Assembly: GCF_004337475.1 (NCBI RefSeq)
Contig: NZ_SJZJ01000033.1
Span: forward strand, 1 to 32,589
DNA from: Nocardioides jejuensis
GTDB taxonomy: Bacteria; Actinomycetota; Actinomycetes; Propionibacteriales; Nocardioidaceae
DNA: 32,589 nt
Direction of reading: 5' to 3'
Translations under genes and position numbers: made by a program
Shown here: piece by piece, positions 1-8,550 of the stretch
How positions within the stretch are numbered: position 1 is the stretch's first letter
How the letters are laid out: each line of letters starts with the position of its first letter
The notes under the pieces: generated by a model
The model's input: only the letters and a program-made list of their open reading frames with translations
What the model was told of the DNA's origin: nothing
The model's database searches: none

Positions 1-239
1 TCCTGCTCGACCGGCTCGCGGGCTCGGACGTCGACGTCTACGTGACCTCCGACCTCCGCCACCACCGCGCGGCGGAGTTCGTGGAGGCCGGCGGCCCTGC
101 GCTCATCGATGTAGCCCACTGGGCAGCGGAGTGGACGTGGCTTCCGGTGGTCAGCGGCAAGCTGCAGGCGGCGTTGGGCGATACGGTGGAGACCCGCGTC
201 AGCGCGATCCGCACGGATCCGTGGACTGCGCGGATCTGA
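1..239 (+). CDS. Nif3-like dinuclear metal centre protein (3' end only)
   Basis: This is the C-terminal 79 codons of a gene whose start lies before the window. The reading frame begins at base 3 and ends with TGA at 237-239. The translated end contains DVYVTSDLRHH, then ALIDVAHWAAEW, then a conserved-looking tail. These match the C-terminal part of the Nif3/YbgI family (also called GTP cyclohydrolase I type 2), where His and Glu residues in the H-W-x-x-E stretch bind two metal ions. The biochemical role of the family is unsettled. The zinc-ribbon gene starts 38 nt downstream on the same strand, the arrangement I recall from mycobacteria, which supports the assignment. The N-terminal half cannot be judged. 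Confidence 0.85.
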   Translation, partial: LLDRLAGSDVDVYVTSDLRHHRAAEFVEAGGPALIDVAHWAAEWTWLPVVSGKLQAALGDTVETRVSAIRTDPWTARI

Positions 240-277
240 GCTTCCCTCTCACAACTCAAACCCTGCAGGAGATTCCG

Positions 278-1018
278 GTGAAGGCCGACCCCGCCATCCA
301 GGCCCAGCTTCTCGACGTCGCTGACCTCGACGCCCGCATCTCGCAGCTGACGCACCAGCTGAAGACGCTCCCCGAGATCGCCGAGCTCGCGACGCTCGCG
401 GCGGAGGAGTCGGAGCGCACCAACCGGATGCGCGACGCGAAGATCCGCGTCGACGACCTGACCAAGGAGCAGAAGAAGGCGGACGCCGACGTCGAGCAGG
501 TCAAGGCCCGCCGCGAGCGCGACCGGAGCCGGCTCGAGCAGGGCCTGATCACCGATCCCAAGCAGATCCAGGCGATGTCGCACGAGCTGGAGTCCCTCGA
601 ACGCCGCATCGGCGTCCTCGAGGACGAGGAGCTCGAGGTCATGGAGATGCTCGAGGCCGCTCAGATGGAGCTCACCAAGGCCGAGGCGGCTGTGGGTGAG
701 TCGGTCGAGCAGCGCGAAGTGCTCGAGGCCCGCCGCCTGGAGAAGTCCGTCTCCGTCGAGCGCGAGCTCGATGGTGCGCAGCGTCGCCGTGCGGAGGCTG
801 TCGTCGGTGTCGACGCGCCGCTGCTCGCCCTGTACGACCGGCTCCACGCGTCGCGCGGCATCGGCGCGGGCGCGCTGCGGGCCCGCACCTGCGGGGGCTG
901 CCAGCTGACCCTCAACCCGGGCGACCTCGCCGAGCTGGCCAAGGCGCCGCTCGACGAGGTGCTGCGGTGCCCCGAGTGCGAGCGGATCCTGGTCCGCACC
1001 TCCGAGTCGGGCATCTGA
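278..1018 (+). CDS. C4-type zinc-ribbon / coiled-coil protein
   Basis: A 246-residue protein. GTG at 278 is chosen because AGGAG (267-271) sits 6 nt upstream and because homologues begin close to KADPAIQAQLLDVADLDARI. Roughly residues 15-175 are charged, Ala/Glu/Arg-rich and predicted to form a long antiparallel coiled coil. The C-terminus carries a C4 zinc ribbon with Cys205, Cys208, Cys231 and Cys234 (two CxxC pairs). This is the architecture of the DUF164/zf-RING_7 family (mycobacterial Rv2229c-like). A nucleic-acid or protein-scaffold role is proposed for the family but not established. It lies between a Nif3-like gene and a histidine phosphatase gene; the next possible start (GTG 1021) is 2 nt after its stop, so the genes are probably co-transcribed and translationally coupled. 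Confidence 0.92.
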   Translation: MKADPAIQAQLLDVADLDARISQLTHQLKTLPEIAELATLAAEESERTNRMRDAKIRVDDLTKEQKKADADVEQVKARRERDRSRLEQGLITDPKQIQAMSHELESLERRIGVLEDEELEVMEMLEAAQMELTKAEAAVGESVEQREVLEARRLEKSVSVERELDGAQRRRAEAVVGVDAPLLALYDRLHASRGIGAGALRARTCGGCQLTLNPGDLAELAKAPLDEVLRCPECERILVRTSESGI

Positions 1019-1020
1019 GC

Positions 1021-1764
1021 GTGACCCAGGGGCAGACTGCCGGGCTCGACGGCTCGACCTCGTCCGCGCCGTCGCGCGGCTGGGGCCGTCCCGGCATGGC
1101 CCCGACCCGCATCGTCCTGGTCCGCCACGGCGAGACCGACCACACCACGGACAAGCGGTTCTCCGGCGGTCTGGCCTCGGCGAACCCGCCGCTCAACGAG
1201 CTCGGCCGCCGGCACGTGTGGGAGACGGCCGAGTGGCTCGCGACCGTCGGCGAGCAGGTCGACGTCGTCCTGTCCTCACCGGTACGCCGCACCCTGGAAT
1301 CGGCGGAGATCGTCGCCGAGGTGCTCGGTCAGCGCGAGGTGCTGGTCGACGACGGCTTCGCCGAGATGGAGTTCGGCACCTGGGACGGGATGACCTTCCT
1401 GGAGGTCGCCGAGAAGTTCCCGGACGAGCTGAAGGCATGGTTCGGGGACCTCGACCACGCCCCGGGCGGGGGAGAGTCGTTCCGGACCGTGCAGGCACGC
1501 GTGCTCGCCGGTCTGGAGCGCGTCATCGAGGCCCACGCCGGCAAGACGGTCGTGCTGGTCAGCCACGTCACGCCGATCAAGACGCTGGTCGCCCAGGCGC
1601 TGGGCGCGCCCCTCGAGGCGCTCTACCGGATGGAGCTGCAGCCGGCGTCCGTCACGGTGCTGAGCTGGTTCCTCGGCGGGTCGGAGGGCGATGAGCTGAT
1701 GGCCTCGATGCGGGTGTTCAACGCCACGCCCGGTGCGCACTGGGACGGCGCCTTCCCCCTCTGA
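1021..1764 (+). CDS. Histidine phosphatase family protein (phosphoglycerate mutase-like)
   Basis: The protein has the RHGE signature of the histidine phosphatase superfamily (Arg35-His36-Gly37-Glu38 counted from GTG 1021), with His36 the expected phospho-acceptor. A second family element, VVLVSHVTPIK, supplies the C-terminal catalytic His. Two starts are possible. GTG 1021 follows the preceding stop by 2 nt and adds a Gly/Ser-rich leader. ATG 1096 starts directly at MAPTRIVLVRHGE. Neither has a convincing ribosome binding site, so coupling from 1021 is preferred. In mycobacteria and streptomycetes the gene in this position is a fusion of RNase H and acid phosphatase; here only the phosphatase half exists, and the short leader resembles the leftover linker. 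The substrate cannot be predicted. The cobalamin phosphatase CobC is related, but no cobalamin genes adjoin. Confidence 0.85.
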   Translation: MTQGQTAGLDGSTSSAPSRGWGRPGMAPTRIVLVRHGETDHTTDKRFSGGLASANPPLNELGRRHVWETAEWLATVGEQVDVVLSSPVRRTLESAEIVAEVLGQREVLVDDGFAEMEFGTWDGMTFLEVAEKFPDELKAWFGDLDHAPGGGESFRTVQARVLAGLERVIEAHAGKTVVLVSHVTPIKTLVAQALGAPLEALYRMELQPASVTVLSWFLGGSEGDELMASMRVFNATPGAHWDGAFPL

Positions 1765-1789
1765 CGCCGGGAGGGCGGCGCGGGCGCGC

Positions 1790-1874
1790 GCCAAACTGTC
1801 AGATTGACAGTTTCGCCTGACGTGACACTTCGGAAGTGTCAGACGGTGCCAAATTGTCAGACTGACAGTTTGGC
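1790..1874. repeat. 85-bp palindromic repeat element, copy A (MITE/REP-like)
   Basis: The ends are a perfect 13-bp inverted repeat: GCCAAACTGTCAG at 1790-1802 and its complement at 1862-1874. Inside are three further palindromes. The first is AAACTGTCA/TGACAGTTT (1793-1801 and 1805-1813). The second is TGACACTTC/GAAGTGTCA (1823-1831 and 1833-1841). The third is a 13-bp-arm hairpin with one mismatch (1847-1859 and 1863-1875). Every arm carries the pentamer TGTCA or its complement. The element lies between the convergent 3' ends of the phosphatase gene and yaaA, and it is AT-richer than its surroundings. A second copy begins at 32519. No target-site duplication is evident. It could be a non-autonomous mobile repeat, a BIME-like element, or a cluster of regulator half-sites doubling as a terminator. 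Confidence 0.85.
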
Positions 1875-1882
1875 AGCCGGGC

Positions 1883-2698
1883 TCAGAGCTCGCGGACGAC
1901 GACGTCGAGCTGGGTGCCCTTCTTCGTCGGCTCGTGGACCTCGACGTCCCAGCCGAGCTCGACCAGCAGGTCGGCGAAGGCATCCGGCGTCTTCGGGGCG
2001 CCGCCGTGCTCGAGCACGGCTCGGACGATGCGTCCCTTGGTCGCCTTGTTGAAGTGCGACACGACCTTGCGGGTGCCGTTGTGCTCGTGGAGGACGCGGA
2101 CGGTGGCCACCCGCGGTGCGAGGGCGGGCGACGGCCGCCAGAACGCGGCGTACATCCCGGACCGGAGGTCGACGAGCAGGCCGTTGCCGAGTGCTTCGGT
2201 CATGACCGGCTCGAGGGCTTCGCGCCAGACGCCGGCGACCGCGCCGAGCCCCGGGAGGCTGGCATCGCCCGACAGTCGGTACGCCGGGATCGCATCGCCC
2301 GGGCGCACCATGCCGAAGAGCGACGAGGCGATGCCGATGCGCGCCGTGGCACGGCGCTTCGCAGCGGGGGAGAGCGTGGCGAAGTCGAGCGCGTCGTAGA
2401 GGACGCCCGTGTAGATCTTGTCCGCGCGCGAGGTGGCCGCGGTGCGCAGCCGCGCGTTGAGGTCGACCAGGTCGGACTGCGACGGGCCGAGCCCGAGGGT
2501 GGCGGCTGCCTGCTCGAGGAGGAGCGCGTTCTGCGTCGGCACTGACGGGTCGCGGTGGACGTCGCACAGCTCGATGAGCGCGTCGAGCACCCGCTCGCGC
2601 GCCGGGGTGAGCGCGGGCGAGCCCAGCGCAGCGAGGTCGAGCGGCTTCCCGCGCCGGGGCGCGGCCTTGCCCTCGCTCGGGGGAAGCAGGATCAGCAC
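1883..2698 (-). CDS. yaaA: YaaA family peroxide-stress protein
   Basis: A 271-residue protein of the YaaA/DUF328 family. It opens with the family hallmark LILLPPSEGK and contains VLYDALDFATLSPAAKRRA, IASSLFGMVRPGDAIPAYRLSG and VSHFNKATKGRIVRAVLE, all recognisable YaaA blocks. In E. coli the protein binds DNA and limits intracellular iron during peroxide stress; its role in actinobacteria is inferred. The start is GTG (2696-2698), six nt after a TAACCT box on the minus strand, so it may be translated from a leaderless mRNA. It is divergent from the RNB gene, with only 56 bp between starts, and its 3' end faces the palindromic element at 1790-1874. Confidence 0.93.
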   Translation of the reverse strand: MLILLPPSEGKAAPRRGKPLDLAALGSPALTPARERVLDALIELCDVHRDPSVPTQNALLLEQAAATLGLGPSQSDLVDLNARLRTAATSRADKIYTGVLYDALDFATLSPAAKRRATARIGIASSLFGMVRPGDAIPAYRLSGDASLPGLGAVAGVWREALEPVMTEALGNGLLVDLRSGMYAAFWRPSPALAPRVATVRVLHEHNGTRKVVSHFNKATKGRIVRAVLEHGGAPKTPDAFADLLVELGWDVEVHEPTKKGTQLDVVVREL

Positions 2699-2704
2699 TC
2701 GCCA

Positions 2705-2710
2705 AGGTTA
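2705..2710 (-). promoter_or_regulatory. Candidate -10 box for leaderless yaaA
   Basis: TAACCT on the minus strand matches the actinobacterial TANNNT -10 consensus and ends 6 nt before the GTG start at 2698. Transcription would begin at or next to the start codon. There is no Shine-Dalgarno sequence in the short gap. No clear -35 element is seen. Confidence 0.55.
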
Positions 2711-2742
2711 GTGGGCGAGCGTGTCCGTGATGGGCCACTGGT

Positions 2743-2748
2743 TAGGGT
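2743..2748 (+). promoter_or_regulatory. Candidate -10 box for leaderless RNB gene
   Basis: TAGGGT matches TANNNT and is followed by six nt (GCGGGC) and then ATG 2755. With no ribosome binding site in that gap, the mRNA is predicted to start at the A of the start codon. The box lies in the 56-bp region shared with divergent yaaA. Confidence 0.6.
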
Positions 2749-2754
2749 GCGGGC

Positions 2755-4200
2755 ATGGCGAAGCGAGTGGTCCGGGTCCGTTCGGTTTCTGATGGTGTCG
2801 CGGCTGCGACGCTCCGCGCTGGTGTCACCGCGCTGCAGGGCGAGCTGGGGGTGAGCCCCGACTTCGCCCCCGAGGTGCAGGCTGCCGCCGAGAAGGCAGC
2901 AGCCGCTCCGCGCCTGCCGCAGCTCGACCGCACCGACGTTCCGCTGGTGACGATCGACCCCGAGGGTGCGATGGACCTCGACCAGGCGCTCCACATTGAG
3001 CGCGTCGCGGCCGGCGGTTTCGTCGTCCACTACGCGATCGCGGACCTCGCCGCCTTCATCACCGCGGGCGACCCGGTCGACGTCGAGGCCAACAACCGCG
3101 GCGAGACGCTCTACGGCGCCGACGACAAGATCCCGCTCCACCCCAAGGCGATCTCCGAGGCGGCCGGCTCGCTGCTGCCCGACCAGGTCCGCCCGGCGCT
3201 GCTGTGGACCGTCACGCTCGACGCGCACGGAAACCAGACCGACGCGAAGGTCGAGCGGGCCCTGGTGAAGTCCCGCGCCCAGCTCACCTACGACGGGGTG
3301 CAGGGTGACATCGATGCAGGCTCTGCCGACCCGGTCTTCGGCCTGCTCAAGGAGGTCGGCGAGCTCCGCCTGGCGCTTGAGGCGGCGCGCGGCGGCGTGA
3401 CCCTCCCGATCCCGGAGCAGGAGATCGACATCGAGGGCGACACCTGGCACCTCGAGTTCCGCGCGCAGGCACCCGTCGAGCAGTGGAACGCCCAGATCTC
3501 CCTCCTCACCGGCATGGCGGCGGCGAAGATCATGCTCGACGGGGGCGTCGGTATCCTCCGTACGCTGCCCGAGCCCGACCCGCGCGACGTCGCGCGCCTC
3601 CGGCGTACGGCGCAGGCGCTGAAGGTCGACTGGCCAGCCGACGTCGACTACCCGGCGTTCCTCCGCACGCTGGACCCGACCAAGCCGTCGCACGCGGCCG
3701 TCGCTGCAGCATCGACCCGCCTGCTCCGCGGAGCGGGCTATGCCGGCTTCCACGGCACGAAGCCGGAGCAGACCCGCCACAGCGCGATTGCCGCGGAGTA
3801 CGCCCACGTCACCGCGCCGATCCGCCGCCTCGTCGACCGCTACGCGCTCGAGTGCTGCGTCGCCCTCTGCGCCGGTGAAGCCGTGCCGGACTGGGTGATC
3901 GCCAAGCTCGACACCATCGCCGACACGATGCGCGAGTCGGGTCGCCGCGCCCGCACCTACGAGGGCGGCGTGCTCGACCTCGTCGAGGCGGGCGTGCTCT
4001 CGTCGCACGTTGGCGAGACCTTCGCCGCGGTCGTCGTCGATGTCGACGAGAAGAGGCCGACGCACGGCCGGATCACGATCGCCGACCCCGCGGTCGAGGC
4101 CGACGCGACCTCCGCCGGCACGCTGCCTCTCGGCCAGGAGATCCAGGTCAAGCTGACCGAGGCCGACCCGGCTCAGCGACGGGTGACCTTCAGCGCCTGA
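2755..4200 (+). CDS. RNB-domain ribonuclease (RNase II/R family)
   Basis: A 481-residue protein dominated by the RNB exoribonuclease catalytic domain. The active-site segment is TIDPEGAMDLDQALHIE, with Thr66, Asp68, Asp74 and Asp76 matching the metal-binding and catalytic aspartates of RNase II. The usual fourth Asp is Gln77. Later RNB blocks include GGVTLPIPEQEIDI, NAQISLLTGMAAAKIM, HSAIAAEYAHVTAPIRRLVDRY and the closing TFAAVVVDVDEKRPTHGRI. It is shorter than RNase II or R (about 640-810 residues): the N-terminal cold-shock domains are missing and the end looks like only a reduced S1-like module. Predicted role: 3'-to-5' hydrolysis of RNA in the cytoplasm. The start is fixed by a TANNNT box 6 nt upstream. 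The RNase P RNA promoter overlaps its last codons. Confidence 0.92.
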   Translation: MAKRVVRVRSVSDGVAAATLRAGVTALQGELGVSPDFAPEVQAAAEKAAAAPRLPQLDRTDVPLVTIDPEGAMDLDQALHIERVAAGGFVVHYAIADLAAFITAGDPVDVEANNRGETLYGADDKIPLHPKAISEAAGSLLPDQVRPALLWTVTLDAHGNQTDAKVERALVKSRAQLTYDGVQGDIDAGSADPVFGLLKEVGELRLALEAARGGVTLPIPEQEIDIEGDTWHLEFRAQAPVEQWNAQISLLTGMAAAKIMLDGGVGILRTLPEPDPRDVARLRRTAQALKVDWPADVDYPAFLRTLDPTKPSHAAVAAASTRLLRGAGYAGFHGTKPEQTRHSAIAAEYAHVTAPIRRLVDRYALECCVALCAGEAVPDWVIAKLDTIADTMRESGRRARTYEGGVLDLVEAGVLSSHVGETFAAVVVDVDEKRPTHGRITIADPAVEADATSAGTLPLGQEIQVKLTEADPAQRRVTFSA

Positions 4201-4207
4201 TCGGCTC

Positions 4208-4213
4208 TACACT
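4208..4213 (+). promoter_or_regulatory. -10 box of the RNase P RNA gene
   Basis: TACACT lies 7 nt before G4221, the first base of the long P1 stem, so initiation at the mature 5' end is likely. A weak -35 (GTGACC, 4183-4188) is inside the last codons of the RNB gene. Confidence 0.6.
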
Positions 4214-4220
4214 GCTGCCT

Positions 4221-4633
4221 GCGGAAGGGCTGGCCGGGCGACCGCGTTCGTCCTCTTCGGAGGGCGACCGAGGAAGGTCCGGGCTCCACAGGGCAGGGTG
4301 GTCGTTAACAGCGACCCGGGGTGACCCGCGGGACAGTGCCACAGAGAAGAGACCGCCTCCGGCTGCACTTCGGTGGGGCCGGGGGTAAGGGTGAAACGGT
4401 GGTGCAAGAGACCACCAGTACGCCGGGTGACCGGCGTAGCTAGGTAAACCCCACCCGGAGCAAGTTCAAACAGTGTGTGTGACCGGTCCGCCGGTCGGAA
4501 GGCTGCTCGCCGGAGCACACGGGTAGAGCGCTTGAGCCTGTCGGCAACGGCAGGCCTAGATGGATGGTCGCCAGCCGGTCGGTCGTGAGGCCGCCCGGGG
4601 AACAGAACCCGGCCTATGAGCCAGCCCTTCCGC
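4221..4633 (+). ncRNA. rnpB: RNase P RNA (bacterial type A)
   Basis: This is the catalytic RNA of ribonuclease P, which removes 5' leaders from pre-tRNA. The 5' end (4221-4234) and 3' end (4620-4633) are perfectly complementary over 14 bp and form helix P1. Universally conserved elements are present: GAGGAAGGTCCGGGCTCC at 4270-4287 (P4 5' strand region), the CAGGGTGGT region that follows, the ACAGTGCCACAGAGAAGA block near 4335, GGGTGAAACGGTGGTGCAAG near 4390, and the 3' ACAGAACCCGGC (P4 3' strand) near 4603. The length of about 413 nt is normal for high-GC actinobacteria. Ends are inferred from P1 pairing. No classical terminator with a T-tract follows; the convergent transglutaminase gene ends only 8 nt away. 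Confidence 0.97.
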
Positions 4634-4640
4634 ACACACC

Positions 4641-5480
4641 TCAGGCGAGGCGGGTGATCTGCACGTCGACGAACATCTCCGAGGTGTTGCCGCCGCTGTA
4701 GATGCCCGAGAGCGGGCGAACGTCGCGGTAGTCGCGCCCGGCGGCGATGCCGATGTGGCGGTTGCTCACGGGCTCGTCCCGGACCGCGTCGTAGCCGCGC
4801 CAGCGCGCATCCCACCACTCGACCCAGCAGTGCGCCTGCCCGGACACGGTGGTGCCGACTGCGGGCTCCGGGTCGGGATGCGCATAGCCGGACACATAGC
4901 GCGCCGGGATGCCCACCGAGCGGAGCGCACCGATGACGACGTGGTTGATGTCGCGGCAGATGCCGCTGCGCAGTTGCCACGCCTCGGACGCAGGAGTGAG
5001 CGAATCGACCGTGACCGGTACCCGGGTCACCTCGGCATGGACCAGCGCGCAGATCTGGCGCGCTGCGGCACCCGGCCGGCGGGCCTTGGCGGCGATCGCC
5101 CGGACCGCCTGGGCGAGGTCGTCAGGAGGCTGGACGAGGGCGTCCATCGCGAGGTACTCACACTGTCGGTCGGCCACCTCGTCGGAGAGGACCTCTGACC
5201 AGGCCAGCGCGGGGGGAGCGGGGGCCGGTCGGTTCGTGTGGACGGTCGCGACGGCGGTGACCCTCAGCGAGTCATGCGGCTCGTTGACCTCGAACGCGGC
5301 GACCTGCGTGCCGAAGTAGTCGCGGTAGCTGTAGGTCCACGGCGTCGGCGTGATGTCGAGGCGCGAGTGGACCACGATCTGCTCGGCGGACGTCGCAGGC
5401 GTGAGCCGGGCCTCGTTGTACGACGCGGTCGCGCCGCCGTCGTACTCGTAGCCGGTGGTGTGCACGATGCGGAGCTGCAT
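4641..5480 (-). CDS. Transglutaminase-like cysteine protease family protein
   Basis: A 279-residue protein with the N-terminal beta-sandwich module typical of bacterial transglutaminase-like proteins (MQLRIVHTTGYEYDGGATASYNEARLTP) followed by the catalytic core. The papain-like triad is visible: Cys175 in RSGICRDINHV, His217 in GQAHCWVEWW and Asp231 in YDAVRDEP. These enzymes are usually predicted peptidases or amidases. It is the last gene of a three-gene minus-strand operon (ATP-grasp, alpha-E, transglutaminase); its ATG overlaps the alpha-E stop by one base (TGATG), indicating translational coupling. This set has been proposed in comparative-genomic work on ATP-grasp amidoligases to make and process a small peptide tag; the substrate is unknown. 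Its stop lies 8 nt from the rnpB 3' end. Confidence 0.93.
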   Translation of the reverse strand: MQLRIVHTTGYEYDGGATASYNEARLTPATSAEQIVVHSRLDITPTPWTYSYRDYFGTQVAAFEVNEPHDSLRVTAVATVHTNRPAPAPPALAWSEVLSDEVADRQCEYLAMDALVQPPDDLAQAVRAIAAKARRPGAAARQICALVHAEVTRVPVTVDSLTPASEAWQLRSGICRDINHVVIGALRSVGIPARYVSGYAHPDPEPAVGTTVSGQAHCWVEWWDARWRGYDAVRDEPVSNRHIGIAAGRDYRDVRPLSGIYSGGNTSEMFVDVQITRLA

Positions 5481-6420
5481 CAGTACCGCCCTCCCTTGGT
5501 CCAGCCCAGCCATTCGGTCGCCTCGCTGCCCGCGAAGTAGCGGGCGCCGATCGCCTCGGTGGCGGCCGCGCAGGTCTGCTGCAGACGCTCCATCTCGGTC
5601 GGCAGGTCCGCCAGGACGTCCGTCAGCGCGCGGTACTCGAGGTCGGCACGGGTCCGGCCGATGAGGCGCTGGGCGTCGTTCTGGAAGCCCGCACGGGCGT
5701 TGCCAGCCTCGAGGTTCTCCAGGCAGAGCTCGGCGCGCGACAGCGCGTAGACGACCGAGCGCGGGAACAGCCGGTCGAGCAGGAGGAACTCCGCTGCCTC
5801 GTGGTCCGTCTCGGCCCCGCGGTAGGTGCGGAGGAACGCCTCGTAGCCACCACAGGCGCGGAGCGTGTTGGTCCACGCGGAGGAGGATCCGGACGCAGCA
5901 AGGGCAGCAGTCGCGACCAGGCGTGCCGTCATGTCGGCGCGCTCGATCGAGCGGCCCAGCATGAGGAACTGCCAGCCGTCGTCGCGGGTCATCGTCGCGT
6001 CGGCCGTGCCGTTGATCAGCGCAGCGCGGTCGCGCACCCACCCGAAGACGCTCGGTGGTCGCAGCATCCGGAACCGGCCGGACGGGATCGTCCGCCAGGT
6101 GGTGTTGATCGCCTCCCACAGCGGCTCGGAGAGCGTCTCGCGGGCCCGCCGGGCCGACTCGCGCGAGGCGGCGAGGACCGCTGCGATGGAGGCAGGGGAG
6201 TCGACGTCGTACGCGAGCAGGTCGAGGACCTGCTGCGCGGTGATCCGTGGCCCGATCTCGGCCTCCACGCCCATGATCGAGAGCAGGGTGCGACAGGTCA
6301 GGTCCTCGTCGGTGTTCGCGTCCTCGAGGAGGAGCTGCAACTGCACGTCGAGGATGTCGGCGGTGTCCTCCGCACGCTCGACGTAGCGACCGATCCAGAA
6401 GAGCGACTCGGCAATCCGGC

Positions 6421-6427
<7 letters not shown>
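5480..6427 (-). CDS. Alpha-E domain-containing protein
   Basis: A 315-residue, mainly helical protein that begins with the family signature MLSRIAESLFWIGRYVERAEDTADILDV. It continues with the characteristic LSEPLWEAINTTW, FLMLGRSIERADMTARLV and PRSVVYALSRAELCLENL blocks of the Alpha-E family (COG2307). The molecular function is not established. Members almost always sit with circularly permuted ATP-grasp and transglutaminase genes, as here, suggesting a partner role in the same peptide-ligation pathway. Its ATG overlaps the ATP-grasp stop by seven nt (ATGCTGA), and its own stop overlaps the next ATG, so the three genes are tightly coupled. No signal peptide or membrane segment is apparent. 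Confidence 0.93.
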
Positions 6428-7986
<1,559 letters not shown>

Positions 7987-7993
7987 GCGTTGC

Positions 7994-7999
7994 AACGTA
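7994..7999 (-). promoter_or_regulatory. Candidate -10 box for the ATP-grasp operon
   Basis: TACGTT on the minus strand (TANNNT) ends 7 nt before ATG 7986. It suggests a leaderless operon mRNA and decides between ATG 7986 and the upstream TTG 7995, which would fall inside the box. Confidence 0.5.
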
Positions 8000-8036
8000 G
8001 GGACCCGTCATTTCGGGGGTGTTGCGGAGACATGAC

Positions 8037-8060
8037 TGGCGAGTGCATGCACTGACGCCA
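8037..8060. promoter_or_regulatory. Palindromic candidate operator upstream of the TPR-like gene
   Basis: A perfect 12-bp palindrome, AGTGCATGCACT (8042-8053), is enclosed by TGGCG (8037-8041) and its complement CGCCA (8056-8060). It lies between the divergent ATP-grasp operon and the TPR-like gene, just ahead of an AT-rich GATATATC (8063-8070) that could serve as a -10 region, so a protein bound here would cover the -35 region. No regulator gene is adjacent. Confidence 0.45.
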
Positions 8061-8113
8061 GGGCGATATATCCGCTCGGGGAACACGGCGGGCTGCCGAT
8101 CTGTTGGGCAGGC

Positions 8114-8527
8114 ATGGCTGACATCGGTGACCTCACTGCTCCGGCGATCGTCTTCCCGGGCCAGAAGGAGCCCGAGCGCGCCTACGCCGCAGCGTACGAC
8201 CTGCTGGTACGCCGCGAGCCGGCGAAGGCGCTCGAGCTCGTCGACAAGGCGCTCGGCGATGACCCGACCAACCGTGGTCTCCGCAGCCTGCGTGCGTGGG
8301 CGTACCTGCTCCGCGCGCAGCTCCAGAAGGCCGAGGCCGAGCTCCGCACGCTCGTCGAGGAGGTCCCCGACGACGACTGGGCCCGGCACGCCCTCGGCCG
8401 CGCGCTCGAGCGCCAGAACCGGTACGCCGACGCCCTCCCGCACCTGCGACTCGCGGCCGCGATGAGCGGTGACCCCGAGCACGAGACGGCAGTCCTGCGG
8501 GTCGAGCGCCAGGTCCTCGGCCTCTGA
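8114..8527 (+). CDS. TPR-like tetratricopeptide protein
   Basis: A 137-residue, all-helical protein with two to three degenerate tetratricopeptide repeats. One covers AAYDLLVRREPAKALELVDKALGDDP, one covers LRAWAYLLRAQLQKAEAELRTLVEEVP, and one covers ARHALGRALERQNRYADALPHLRLAAAM. The alternating small and bulky residues (A-x-x-x-L-x-x-x, A-L-x-x-A) are typical of TPR helices A and B. There is no signal peptide or membrane span, so a cytoplasmic adaptor role is likely, but the partner is unknown. It stands alone, divergent from the ATP-grasp operon and convergent with the L,D-transpeptidase. ATG 8114 has only a weak purine stretch (GGCAGG) upstream. Confidence 0.75.
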   Translation: MADIGDLTAPAIVFPGQKEPERAYAAAYDLLVRREPAKALELVDKALGDDPTNRGLRSLRAWAYLLRAQLQKAEAELRTLVEEVPDDDWARHALGRALERQNRYADALPHLRLAAAMSGDPEHETAVLRVERQVLGL

Positions 8528-8550
8528 CCCCTGGCGAGGCGCGGCAGCGG

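Noticed and set aside
1827..1836. A UUCG-type tetraloop in the central hairpin (ACTTCGGAAG)
   Set aside because: The C-UUCG-G register does not continue into a paired stem (A opposite A); the stem that pairs is TGACACTTC with GAAGTGTCA around one central G.
1804..2052. A short frame starting inside the 85-bp repeat element
   Set aside because: It only translates the palindromes and then runs antisense to yaaA; no ribosome binding site and no similarity.
2692..4065. A 457-codon frame antisense to the RNB gene
   Set aside because: Low-complexity Leu/Arg/Gly/Asp composition and complete overlap with a gene with conserved catalytic motifs.
4207..4980. Protein-coding frame across the RNase P RNA region
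   Set aside because: The region folds as RNase P RNA with all universal elements; the frame has no domain.
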